Source: Klebsiella pneumoniae (GTDB taxonomy: Bacteria; Pseudomonadota; Gammaproteobacteria; Burkholderiales; UBA3065). Taken from it: a stretch of DNA of 57,906 bases. Location: the NCBI GenBank assembly GCA_945897555.1, contig CAMDGF010000008.1, forward strand, positions 1 through 57,906, given 5' to 3'. The position numbers were made by a program, and so were the translations under genes. This document shows positions 17,508 through 25,051 of the stretch, one piece after another; the stretch's first letter is position 1; each line of letters opens with the position of its first letter. The notes under the pieces are model-generated. The model did not search any database. It had not been told where the DNA came from and was given only the letters and a program-made list of their open reading frames with translations.

Positions 17508-18396
17508 GGCGCCAAGGGTCCTCATCGCCACCGACGACGCCGGCTGGCACGGCCGGCGTCTGGATGCCGCGCTGGTGGCGCGTGGCCTGCGGCCGGTCAC
17601 GGCCAGCCTGCGTGACTGCCGCATCGACCTTGCGCGGCCTTCGGGGCTCCTCATCCCTGGCTTTGCGGATGCGCCGGACGGTCTGCCCCACGCGGTGTTC
17701 GTGCGGGGCATATCGGGCGGCAGCCTAGAGCAGATCACCCTCCGCCTCGATGTCTTGCACGCGTTGCAGGCGCTCGGTGTGCCGGTGTTCAATCACGGCC
17801 GCGCCATCGAGCGGAGTGTCGACAAGGCGATGACCAGCCTGCTGCTGCACCGCGCCGGCATCCCCACGCCGCCGACCTGGGCCTGTGAGTCGCGTGAGCA
17901 AGCGCAGGCGGTGGTCGACGCCGAGACTGTCGCTGGCTATGGGCTGGTGGTCAAACCGCTGTTCGGCTCGCAGGGCATCGGCGTGCAGCGGGTCGTCGAC
18001 CGCCAACTGCCGGCGCCTGAGGCGCTCCGGCATGCCTACTACCTGCAGCGCTTCGTCGACACCAGCGCGGCTGGCTGGCACGACTTCCGTGTCTTTGTGA
18101 TCGGTCGTGCAGTGGTGGCGGCGATGATCCGGCGTGGCAGCGACTGGATCAGCAATGTGGCGCAGGGTGCGCGCTGCGAAGCGGTACCGGCCGCGGGGCA
18201 ACTGGCCCGGTTGGCGGTCGATGCGGCCGCCGCCCTGGAGATGGACTACGCCGGCGTCGATCTCATTTGCGGCCGCGACGGCCAGCTCATGGTGGTCGAA
18301 GTCAATGGCATCCCGGCCTGGCGTGGCCTGCAGTCGGTCTGCGGTTTCGATGTGGCGCAGCGGCTGGTCGACGACCTGTTGCCGATGGCGGCTTGA
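17500..18396 (+). CDS. RimK-like ATP-grasp ligase, candidate cofactor glutamate ligase
   Basis: A roughly 298-residue protein of the RimK/MptN-type ATP-grasp family, which adds glutamate to an existing carboxylate. Visible parts are the hinge SVDKAMTSLLLHRAGIPTPP (about residues 107-126), the ATP lysine loop GLVVKPLFGSQGIGV, the DFRVFVIG segment, and the metal-binding VVEVNGIPAWRGLQ ending. The GTG start (or TTG 3 bases earlier) overlaps the mch stop, so the two are translationally coupled. Archaeal MptN adds glutamate to H4MPT. Bacterial cofactors carry polyglutamate on methylofuran, so this enzyme is a candidate for that step, by inference only. Confidence 0.82.
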   Translation: MPEAPRVLIATDDAGWHGRRLDAALVARGLRPVTASLRDCRIDLARPSGLLIPGFADAPDGLPHAVFVRGISGGSLEQITLRLDVLHALQALGVPVFNHGRAIERSVDKAMTSLLLHRAGIPTPPTWACESREQAQAVVDAETVAGYGLVVKPLFGSQGIGVQRVVDRQLPAPEALRHAYYLQRFVDTSAAGWHDFRVFVIGRAVVAAMIRRGSDWISNVAQGARCEAVPAAGQLARLAVDAAAALEMDYAGVDLICGRDGQLMVVEVNGIPAWRGLQSVCGFDVAQRLVDDLLPMAA

Positions 18397-19307
18397 TGTC
18401 CCCGCCATCGACGCCGACCTTGGAGCGGGCCACCCGGTCGCCACTGCAACTGGCCGTGCTGCGCGCCTGCCGCGCCGATGTCGAGGCCTTCAAGCCAGGC
18501 AACGTCGCCGTCGGCATGCCAGCGCACCGGATGACTGCGGACGATTTCCAGCGCAGCGCGACGGTGGTGGTGGGGCCGCTCACCGACGCGCACAGTGGGC
18601 TTGGCGCGCGCATCGAAGCCGCGGTGGCCGCCACCGTGGCCGCTGTCGGCTGCAACACCAACCTCGGTATCGTGCTCTTGCTGGCGCCGCTGGTCGCTGC
18701 GGCGATGCGTGCGCAGGCCAATGACGAGGTGCCGCGGGCCTGGAGGCGGCATCTGCCGGCGGTACTCTCGGGCACCACCGCCGCCGACGGTCTTGCCACC
18801 GCACGCGCCATCCTTCGCGCTCATCCCGCCGGCTTGGGTGCCGCGCCAGAGGCCGATGTGTCGGCAGCCGCTGGGGCCGGTCCAGGTTTTCGGCACACGC
18901 TGTTCGAGGCCATGGCGCTGGCAGCCAGCCGCGATCTGATCGCGCAGCAGTACACCTCCGGATTTGCCACCGTGGGGCGCATGGCCGATCGGCTGAGTGG
19001 CCTCATGCAGGGCGGGGCCAGCCGCAATGACGCGGTGACCGCGAGCTTTCTGCACCAGCTCGTCGAGCAGCCCGACAGCCACATCCGCCGCAAGCACGGT
19101 GACGCAATGGCGTCCGCGGTCTCTGCGCAGGTGTCTGGCATCATGGCCGGACTGCCCGACCCGCCTCACTGGTCGCCGGCTATGGTTCGCTCATTAACCG
19201 AGCTTCATGACCGGCTGCTTTTGCGCGGCATCAACCCGGGCACCACGGCCGACCTGACCGTCGCAGCTGTTTTCGTAACAGAACTGGACGCGATGCAGAA
19301 GTTTTAG
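18396..19307 (+). CDS. CitG-like triphosphoribosyl-dephospho-CoA synthase family protein of the C1 island
   Basis: A 303-residue, mostly helical protein resembling CitG/MdcB: FKPGNVAVG near residue 30, SGLGARIEAAV, the CNTNLGIVLLLAPL motif (about residues 85-98), and SHIRRKHG near residue 230. CitG proper makes 2'-(5''-triphosphoribosyl)-3'-dephospho-CoA. In H4MPT islands the homologue (orf19 type) has been linked to cofactor synthesis, possibly a ribosyl-transfer step, but its reaction is not settled. No citrate lyase or malonate decarboxylase genes are nearby. The ATG overlaps the RimK-like stop by one base (TGATG). Confidence 0.83.
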   Translation: MSPPSTPTLERATRSPLQLAVLRACRADVEAFKPGNVAVGMPAHRMTADDFQRSATVVVGPLTDAHSGLGARIEAAVAATVAAVGCNTNLGIVLLLAPLVAAAMRAQANDEVPRAWRRHLPAVLSGTTAADGLATARAILRAHPAGLGAAPEADVSAAAGAGPGFRHTLFEAMALAASRDLIAQQYTSGFATVGRMADRLSGLMQGGASRNDAVTASFLHQLVEQPDSHIRRKHGDAMASAVSAQVSGIMAGLPDPPHWSPAMVRSLTELHDRLLLRGINPGTTADLTVAAVFVTELDAMQKF

Positions 19308-19397
19308 GACAATTCGGCCCGACCAGCCTTCCGATAGCGGCGGGCGGGCATGGTTTCCCCAAGAAGTTTTCCCGTAAATACTCAAGGAGTGCTGGAA

Positions 19398-19907
19398 ATG
19401 GCAAAGATCGATCGCGTTATGGTGGGCGAATCCCTGGTTGGCGACGGCAATGAAGTTGCTCACATCGACCTGATCATCGGCCCCCGGGGCTCGGCTGCCG
19501 AAGCTGCTTTCTGCAACACGCTGACCAACAACAAGGACGGTTTCACCTCCCTCCTCGCCGTGGTGGCCCCCAACCTGATGTGCAAGCCGGCGACCGTGAT
19601 GTTCAACAAGGTCACCATCAAGGGTGCCAAGCAGGCTGTGCAGATGTTCGGTCCGGCCCAGCGTGGTGTCGCCATGGCAGTGGCAGATTCGGTGGAAGAC
19701 GGCACGATCCCGGCCGACGAAGCCGATGACCTGTTCATCTCGGTCGGCGTGTTCATCCACTGGATGGCCGAAGACGACAAGAAGATCCAAGACTACAACT
19801 ACACCGCCACCAAGGAAGCTCTGGCACGCGCTGTCAAGGGCGAGCCGAAGGCCAAGGACGTTGTGGCAGCCAAGGGCACCTCGGCCCACCCGTTCGCCGC
19901 CCACTAA
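19398..19907 (+). CDS. fae: Formaldehyde-activating enzyme, canonical copy
   Basis: Condenses formaldehyde with H4MPT to methylene-H4MPT, the entry of the pathway. The 169-residue product matches Fae along its full length: [20 protein letters not shown] with the conserved histidine at residue 22, [41 protein letters not shown] and the C-terminal AHPFAAH. The ATG has AAGGAG 9 bases upstream, a strong site fitting a very highly expressed enzyme. A second fae copy follows after a gap holding a strong hairpin. This copy lacks any N-terminal extension. Confidence 0.97.
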   Translation: MAKIDRVMVGESLVGDGNEVAHIDLIIGPRGSAAEAAFCNTLTNNKDGFTSLLAVVAPNLMCKPATVMFNKVTIKGAKQAVQMFGPAQRGVAMAVADSVEDGTIPADEADDLFISVGVFIHWMAEDDKKIQDYNYTATKEALARAVKGEPKAKDVVAAKGTSAHPFAAH

Positions 19908-19917
19908 GGCGTACTTC

Positions 19918-19947
19918 ACTGGCTTGGTTGCATGCAGCCAAGCCAGT
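19918..19947 (+). promoter_or_regulatory. Strong hairpin between fae and the second fae copy
   Basis: ACTGGCTTGG (19918-19927) is perfectly complementary to CCAAGCCAGT (19938-19947); the inner bases add a T-G wobble and two more pairs around a CATG loop. It lies 10 bases after the first fae stop. There is no following T-run, so it is not a classical terminator. An mRNA-stabilising or processing element that sets the ratio of the two Fae products is plausible. Confidence 0.6.
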
Positions 19948-20001
19948 GGGTCGACGTACGTTCCGCCTGTTCGGGCGGAATGGCACCGCAAGGGAGTCAA
20001 C

Positions 20002-20670
20002 ATGGGAATCCTCGACAGCATCCTCGGCGCGCTGGGCCTCAAGTCGCAGCCCGCAGCGTCCTCTCCGGCACCTGCGCCGGCACCCGCAACGGCTGCCAGC
20101 CAGCCCGCTGCAAATCCGGTCAGCGCCAAGCCTGCAACAGCGGGATCCGCTGCCAAGCGCTCGGCCAAGATCGACAAGGTCATGATCGGCGAATCGTTGG
20201 TGGGCGATGGCAATGAGGTCGCTCACATCGATCTGATCGTCGGTCCGCGCGGTTCCGCAGCCGAGATCGCCTTCAACAACAGCCTGACCAACAACAAGCA
20301 TGGCTTTACTGCCCTGCTCGCCGTGGTCGCGCCGAACCTGATGGCGAAGCCCAACTGCGTGATGTTCAACAAGGTCACCATCAAAGGTGCCAAGCAGGCG
20401 GTGCAGATGTTCGGCCCGGCCCAGCGGGGTGTCGCCATGGCGGTGGCAGATTCGGTCGAGGACGGCACGATCCCCGTCGATCAGGCCGACGACCTGTTCA
20501 TCTCGGTCGGCGTGTTCATCCATTGGGATGCGTCTGACGACAAGAAGATCCAGGACTTCAACTACCGCGCGACGCGGGAAGCCCTCCAGCGAGCTGTTGC
20601 CGGCGAGCCCACGGCCAAGGACGTGGTCGCGCAAAAGGGTCAAGCCACGCATCCCTTCGCGGCGAACTGA
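20002..20670 (+). CDS. Formaldehyde-activating enzyme paralogue with N-terminal extension
   Basis: A 222-residue second Fae. From about residue 54 it is highly similar to the upstream copy, including [18 protein letters not shown] with the conserved histidine at residue 75, and the ending THPFAAN, so the catalytic core looks intact. The extra N-terminus has two parts: an amphipathic helix [14 protein letters not shown], and a linker of about 35 residues made mostly of Ala, Pro and Ser. That layout suggests membrane or protein docking. The ATG has AGGGAG 6 bases upstream, so the extension is translated. A good intrinsic terminator follows at 20729. Confidence 0.92.
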   Translation: MGILDSILGALGLKSQPAASSPAPAPAPATAASQPAANPVSAKPATAGSAAKRSAKIDKVMIGESLVGDGNEVAHIDLIVGPRGSAAEIAFNNSLTNNKHGFTALLAVVAPNLMAKPNCVMFNKVTIKGAKQAVQMFGPAQRGVAMAVADSVEDGTIPVDQADDLFISVGVFIHWDASDDKKIQDFNYRATREALQRAVAGEPTAKDVVAQKGQATHPFAAN

Positions 20671-20728
20671 TCGGGCAGTCGTGGTGCAGCCCGGCTGACC
20701 CGGGCCCCGCGCCGGCTTCCGGTGATCG

Positions 20729-20754
20729 AGCCCCCGTCTCGGGGGCTTCTTTTT
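20729..20754 (+). terminator. Intrinsic terminator after the second fae copy
   Basis: AGCCCCCG (20729-20736) and CGGGGGCT (20740-20747) form an 8-pair stem with a TCT loop, followed by TCTTTTT. It ends the rightward fae transcript and lies just before the stop of the convergent HisA-like gene. There is no T-run on the opposite strand. Confidence 0.85.
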
Positions 20755-20755
20755 G

Positions 20756-21445
20756 TCAGCTGCTCAGAGTGCCGTCGTGCAGCGCAGTGGCCACCAATGC
20801 CGCCGCTGTCCCCGCCACACTCAGGGCCTGCAGATCCTGCCGATGACGTACGCTCCCGGCTGCGATCCAGGTCGTTCCTGCCGACATCGACATGCAAGCC
20901 TCGAGCCATCTGCCGACCCCGCCGAGCGCCGCACCGACACGCGTAAGGTCCATCGCAATGACGCGCTGCGGCCACAATTCCGGCCGCCGCAGGATGCCCG
21001 CCGGGTCGCGCGCACCCAGCCGGTCCCGATCGAGCGAAAGGATCCAGTGCTCTGCGTCGATCCGGCCCTCTCCCTCGAAGCCTTCCAGTGATGTCAGTGA
21101 TTCGCTGCCGACGATCGGCACCACGCCACGCGCGCGGGCGGCTCTGGCCGCCGCCGCGCTGGCAAGGCCGGCATCGACCCAGAGCGGGTGCGGCGATGCC
21201 CTTTGCAGGCGTTCGATGAGCCCCCACTGCGCGTTGCCGCTGACGATCGCGTCAAGGTCGGCCACATAGGCCGCGCAGGTATGCAGCCCGCTGGCATGGA
21301 TGCAGTCGAACATGGCTTGCAGCATCGCGACGGGATCGCTGCTGGTGGTCAAGACCGAGCGCACAGGCGCGTAGGATGCTCTCTCACCGCGTACAGCATG
21401 CACCACGGTGCCACCGCGGATGTCGAGGACCGGGACAATCTCCAT
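20756..21445 (-). CDS. HisA-related TIM-barrel protein of the C1 island (COG1411-like)
   Basis: A 229-residue protein resembling HisA/HisF: MEIVPVLDIRGGTVVHAVRG at the N-terminus, AAYVADLDAIVSG, PLWVDAGLAS, VPIVGSESL and a C-terminal GTTWIAAGSVRHRQDL phosphate-site-like turn. HisA proper is part of a his operon; none is here, and this class recurs in methanopterin islands and methanogens with unknown function. It is read leftward, opposite to its neighbours. The ATG (21443-21445) shares its bases with the ATG of the divergent MfnD-like gene. AAGAAG upstream in the neighbour's coding region can act as its ribosome-binding site. Confidence 0.82.
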   Translation of the reverse strand: MEIVPVLDIRGGTVVHAVRGERASYAPVRSVLTTSSDPVAMLQAMFDCIHASGLHTCAAYVADLDAIVSGNAQWGLIERLQRASPHPLWVDAGLASAAAARAARARGVVPIVGSESLTSLEGFEGEGRIDAEHWILSLDRDRLGARDPAGILRRPELWPQRVIAMDLTRVGAALGGVGRWLEACMSMSAGTTWIAAGSVRHRQDLQALSVAGTAAALVATALHDGTLSS

Positions 21446-22421
21446 GCAGCTTCTTTTGATCGAGTCGGTGACCGCCGGTGCTTTTGACCGGCCACTCGAG
21501 CACGCCTTGCTTGAGGAGGCTGAGGGCATGCTCGCTGCCATGGTAGCCGAGGTGTGTCGCCCCTCGGGATCGCCACGTCAGGGTCTCGAGCCGCGCCTGT
21601 TGCGTCGAGCGGGACTCAGGCCACGCTGGCCGGCGATCTCATCGCAGGTCGAGCCCGGGTGCTGGTCATCGCTCTGGCCTGCTGCTGTCTCAGCGGCCGA
21701 CGCGGTCTGGTTGGTCGCACCCGAGACGGATGGCCAACTGGCCAGCTTGGCGCGCGCCGTGGAGTCGGCCGGGACCCGGCTACTCGGGCCCTCAGCCAGC
21801 GCGATCGCCGTCGCTGCGTCCAAGACCGATTGCCACAGGGCTCTCGCTGGCCGTGTCCGTCAGCCGGATGATCTGCCGGCGGCAGCGGGTTGGGTGGTCA
21901 AGCCGGACGATGGCGTTGCAGCGGCCTGGGTCCGCCGCTTGCCTGTCGGGCCGCGCCCGCGTGCATCTTCGGCGTCGCTGGTGCAGCCATTCGTCGAGGG
22001 CGTGCCGCTGAGCCTGTGCGTGCTCAGCGACGGTGTCGATGCGCGAGTGTTGTCGGTGAACCGCCAGCATATTCATTGGGACGCGAGCGGGGTCGCGTCT
22101 TACCGGGGCGGTGTGACCAATGTCCGTGCCGACCGTGACCGTTTCGCGGCCCTCGCCCAAGCCGTCCAGATCAGCATCCCCGGGCTCTGGGGGTGTTGGG
22201 GCATCGATCTGGTCTTGCCGTACGATGACGATCCGGTGCTCATCGAGGTCAATCCACGCCTCACCACCGCTTTTGTGGCGCTGCACGCTGCCACCGGCGT
22301 GGATCTGCTCGGTGCCTTGCTGATGCTGGCTGAAGGACGCTCGATCGAGGCGGTGGCGCTGGCACCGGCGGGGCGAGCCGTAGCATTCACGCTCGACAGT
22401 ACTCTCGAGGTGGAGATGTGA
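21444..22421 (+). CDS. mfnD: MfnD-like ATP-grasp enzyme (tyramine-glutamate ligase family)
   Basis: A 325-residue ATP-grasp protein whose start MQLLLIESVTAGAF resembles MfnD, which joins tyramine to glutamate in methanofuran synthesis. Visible elements are the ATP lysine region GWVVKPDDGVAAAWV (about residues 151-165), SLVQPFVEGVPLSLCVLSDG, the GCWGIDLVLPYDDDPVLIEV strand pair with metal ligands, and NPRLTTAFVALH. It heads the rightward mfnD-mfnF-pabB-mfnE set; its stop overlaps the next GTG (GTGA). In-frame starts at 21408 and 21420 exist but would add residues not expected for the family. Only a weak GAGGA precedes the ATG, by 14 bases. The exact substrate is inferred. Confidence 0.8.
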   Translation: MQLLLIESVTAGAFDRPLEHALLEEAEGMLAAMVAEVCRPSGSPRQGLEPRLLRRAGLRPRWPAISSQVEPGCWSSLWPAAVSAADAVWLVAPETDGQLASLARAVESAGTRLLGPSASAIAVAASKTDCHRALAGRVRQPDDLPAAAGWVVKPDDGVAAAWVRRLPVGPRPRASSASLVQPFVEGVPLSLCVLSDGVDARVLSVNRQHIHWDASGVASYRGGVTNVRADRDRFAALAQAVQISIPGLWGCWGIDLVLPYDDDPVLIEVNPRLTTAFVALHAATGVDLLGALLMLAEGRSIEAVALAPAGRAVAFTLDSTLEVEM

Positions 22422-23557
22422 GCCAGTGGATCTGCGGTTGGGACATCGGCGGTGCCCACCTCAAGGTCGCCTTGCGCGACCCGGCCGGCCGCTGGACGCA
22501 GGTGCAGCAGCTTCCGTGCCCGCTCTGGCGGGGCATCGAGCACCTTGCCAGGGCCCTGCAGGAGGCTGTGCATGGCTGGCCGGTCGCACCCCATCATGTT
22601 GCGCATGCGGCGACCATGACCGGCGAGTTGGTCGATGCTTTCGCCAACCGCGCGGCGGGTGTCGTCGCCATCGTCGACTGCTGCGAGGCGGCTTTCGCGG
22701 GTGCGGTGTGGCGTTGGTTCGGCATCGACGGTCGCATGCACGGTCGCGACATCACGCGCAGCGACCCGTTGCGTCTTGCCTCGGCCAACTGGCTGGCCAG
22801 CGCAGATTGCGCGGCGCAACGTGCGAGCGGCCTGTTCATCGACATCGGCTCGACAACCACCGACATCGTGCGACTCGATCAAGGTGTGGCGCAGCCGCGC
22901 GGGTTCACCGACGGCGAGCGCCTTTCCGCCGGCGAGCTGGTCTACCGCGGCGTCGTACGCACGCCGCTGATGGCGGTGGCCGACGCCATCGATTGGCGCG
23001 GTGCGGTGCGTCCGTTGATGGCCGAGCATTTCGCCACCAGCGCCGACATCTTCCGGCTCACCGGCGATCTCGATGAGTCGGCAGACGTCTGGCCAGCGGC
23101 TGACGGTGGTGAGAAGACGCCCGCTACCAGCGCTCGCCGCATCGCCCGCCTGATCGGTGAGGATGTCGAGGCAGCCCCTCTGGACGAATGGTGCAGGGTG
23201 GCGGAACAGCTTGCCGGGGCCATGTCGGAGACGATCCTTGCCGCTGCCACCCAGGTGTTCGGTGCGTCGCTTGTGCGACCGTCCCTTGTGCAACAGCGGG
23301 GGCAGCCGGCCGAACCACCGCCGGGTGCGAGGGGAGCCGCCCTTGCATGGGCATCGGTCGCGCCGCAGCGGGTGGTCTGTGCCGGCGTGGGCCACTGGTT
23401 CGCCGCGCGCATCGCTGGCCGTCTCGGATTGCCGGCGGTGGATTTTGGCGCTCTAGTGGGTGCCGCCGACGTGCTCGGCGCGCGTGAGCACGCACCGGCG
23501 TTGGCGGTGGCGGAACTCGCCGCCGCTGCCAGCGCCGAACACCATTCGGCTGGTTGA
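22418..23557 (+). CDS. mfnF: MfnF-like protein, H4MPT-linked C1 pathway (hydantoinase/oxoprolinase-type ASKHA fold)
   Basis: A 379-residue protein with an ASKHA nucleotide-binding fold: phosphate 1 motif GWDIGGAHLKVAL near residue 8, a second motif LFIDIGSTTTDIVRLD (about residues 139-154), and a C-terminal CAGVGHWFAARIAGRLGLP. It fits the COG1548 group found only with H4MPT islands. In methanogens the homologue MfnF joins aminomethylfuran phosphate to tyramine-glutamate. General databases often call such proteins hydantoinase/oxoprolinase, which the context does not support. The GTG start overlaps the mfnD-like stop by four bases. Confidence 0.82.
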   Translation: MSQWICGWDIGGAHLKVALRDPAGRWTQVQQLPCPLWRGIEHLARALQEAVHGWPVAPHHVAHAATMTGELVDAFANRAAGVVAIVDCCEAAFAGAVWRWFGIDGRMHGRDITRSDPLRLASANWLASADCAAQRASGLFIDIGSTTTDIVRLDQGVAQPRGFTDGERLSAGELVYRGVVRTPLMAVADAIDWRGAVRPLMAEHFATSADIFRLTGDLDESADVWPAADGGEKTPATSARRIARLIGEDVEAAPLDEWCRVAEQLAGAMSETILAAATQVFGASLVRPSLVQQRGQPAEPPPGARGAALAWASVAPQRVVCAGVGHWFAARIAGRLGLPAVDFGALVGAADVLGAREHAPALAVAELAAAASAEHHSAG

Positions 23558-23561
23558 GGCT

Positions 23562-24953
23562 ATGGTTACAGTCATGCGAGCGCAGATCCCTTACCGAGAG
23601 GACAGTGCCGACCTGTTCGAGGCCGTGGCCGACCTGCCATGGGCGATGTTCATCGACAGTGGCCCACCGCGCGGTGGCCAGGCGCGCTACGACATCCTCG
23701 TCGCCGAGCCCTTCGCCACGCTCACCACGCGCGGCGCGGTGACCGAGATCCGTCGCGGTGATGCCGTCGAGCTGTCGCCGCGTGACCCCTTCGAGTTGCT
23801 GCGAGAGGCGCTTGGCGAACGGGTCCCGGTGGAAGACGACCTGCCGTTCCCGGGCGGCGCGGTGGGCTATTTTGCCTATGACCTCGGTCGCCGCATCGAG
23901 CGCTTGCCGGTGGCGGCGGAGGATGCCGAACGTATCCCCGAGATGGCGGTGGGTCTCTACGATTGGGCGTTGTGCGTGGACCATGAGCGGCGCACCGCCA
24001 CCCTTGTCGGCGCTGGCCGCGACCCGTCCACGGCCGGCCGCTGGGATGCATTGGTGAGGCGCTTTTCAAGCCTGCCGGCGCAAAAGCTGCGAGCGCCGTT
24101 CCGCGTGTTGTCCAAGGTCACGTCCAATCTCAGCCGTGCGGCCTACGGCGAGGCTTTCCGCCGGGTGCAGGACTACATCGCTGCCGGTGATTGCTACCAG
24201 GTCAACCTCGCACAGCGCTTTTGCGCGCGCGCGCAAGGCGATGGCTGGCCTGCCTACCGACAGCTGCGGCTGATCAACCCGGCGCCGCAGGCGGCCTATC
24301 TCAACTTGCCGTTCGTGCAGGTGCTCTCGGCTTCGCCTGAGCGGTTCCTGTTGTCGAGTGGCGGCCGCGTGGAGACCAAGCCGATCAAGGGCACGCGGCG
24401 GCGCTCAGGCTTGCCCCAGGAGGATATGTCGCTGGCGGTCAGCCTGCGCGAGAGCCTCAAGGACCGTGCCGAGAATCTGATGATCGTCGACCTGCTGCGC
24501 AACGACATCTCGCGTGTCTGCAAGGTGGGCTCGGTAAGCGTGCCCAAGATCTTCGACATCGAGAGCTACGCCACCGTGCACCACATGGTCAGCACCGTCT
24601 CTGGCGAGTTGGCGGAGGGGCGCGATGCGCTTGACCTGCTGCGTGCGTGCTTTCCCGGTGGGTCGATCACCGGCGCGCCCAAGTTGCGCAGCATGGAGAT
24701 CATCGAGGAGCTTGAGCCGCACCGGCGCGGGCTCTATTGCGGGTCGATCGGCTATGTCGGCTTTGATGGCAGCATGGACACCAGCATCGCCATCCGCACG
24801 CTGGTCTACTCGCAGGGTGTCGTGCGCTTCTGGGCCGGCGGTGGCATCGTCGCCGATTCGCGCGAGGAGGACGAGTACCAGGAGACGCTGCACAAAGGGG
24901 CTGCGCTACTGCGCCTGCTGGCGCAGGTCGAGGCGAGCGGGGTCGGCGCCTGA
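23562..24953 (+). CDS. pabB: Aminodeoxychorismate synthase component I
   Basis: A roughly 463-residue chorismate-utilising enzyme making aminodeoxychorismate, precursor of p-aminobenzoate. The PIKGT motif (in VETKPIKGTRRR), with lysine instead of the alanine of anthranilate synthase, marks it as PabB and not TrpE. GDCYQVNLAQRF, LMIVDLLRNDISRV and CFPGGSITGAPKLRSMEIIE are also present. Component II and the lyase PabC are not in the window. It starts 4 bases after the mfnF-like stop, with GAGG nearby; an in-frame ATG at 23574 is the alternative. Its place in the cofactor cluster suggests it supplies MptG. Confidence 0.93.
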   Translation: MVTVMRAQIPYREDSADLFEAVADLPWAMFIDSGPPRGGQARYDILVAEPFATLTTRGAVTEIRRGDAVELSPRDPFELLREALGERVPVEDDLPFPGGAVGYFAYDLGRRIERLPVAAEDAERIPEMAVGLYDWALCVDHERRTATLVGAGRDPSTAGRWDALVRRFSSLPAQKLRAPFRVLSKVTSNLSRAAYGEAFRRVQDYIAAGDCYQVNLAQRFCARAQGDGWPAYRQLRLINPAPQAAYLNLPFVQVLSASPERFLLSSGGRVETKPIKGTRRRSGLPQEDMSLAVSLRESLKDRAENLMIVDLLRNDISRVCKVGSVSVPKIFDIESYATVHHMVSTVSGELAEGRDALDLLRACFPGGSITGAPKLRSMEIIEELEPHRRGLYCGSIGYVGFDGSMDTSIAIRTLVYSQGVVRFWAGGGIVADSREEDEYQETLHKGAALLRLLAQVEASGVGA

Positions 24954-25051
24954 GGTCGGGTCCACCGAGCCGGGGCCCGGCGTGTCGGCGCACGCCGCTG
25001 CGCGTGCGGCCAGCTGGTGCCTGAGCCGGATCGCGGCTGGGCTATCCGACC

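Noticed and set aside
20002-20161. A bacterial microcompartment locus
   Set aside because: The helix-linker of Fae2 resembles a cargo peptide, but no shell-protein gene exists in the window, so only the peptide itself is reported.
20756-21445. HisA of histidine biosynthesis
   Set aside because: No other his gene is present, and this HisA-like class recurs in methanopterin islands. Sequence resemblance to true HisA is only partial.
22418-23557. Hydantoinase/oxoprolinase for amino acid or hydantoin catabolism
   Set aside because: The ASKHA fold is shared, but the gene is coupled to an MfnD-like gene inside an H4MPT island and fits the C1-pathway group; no catabolic partner genes are near.
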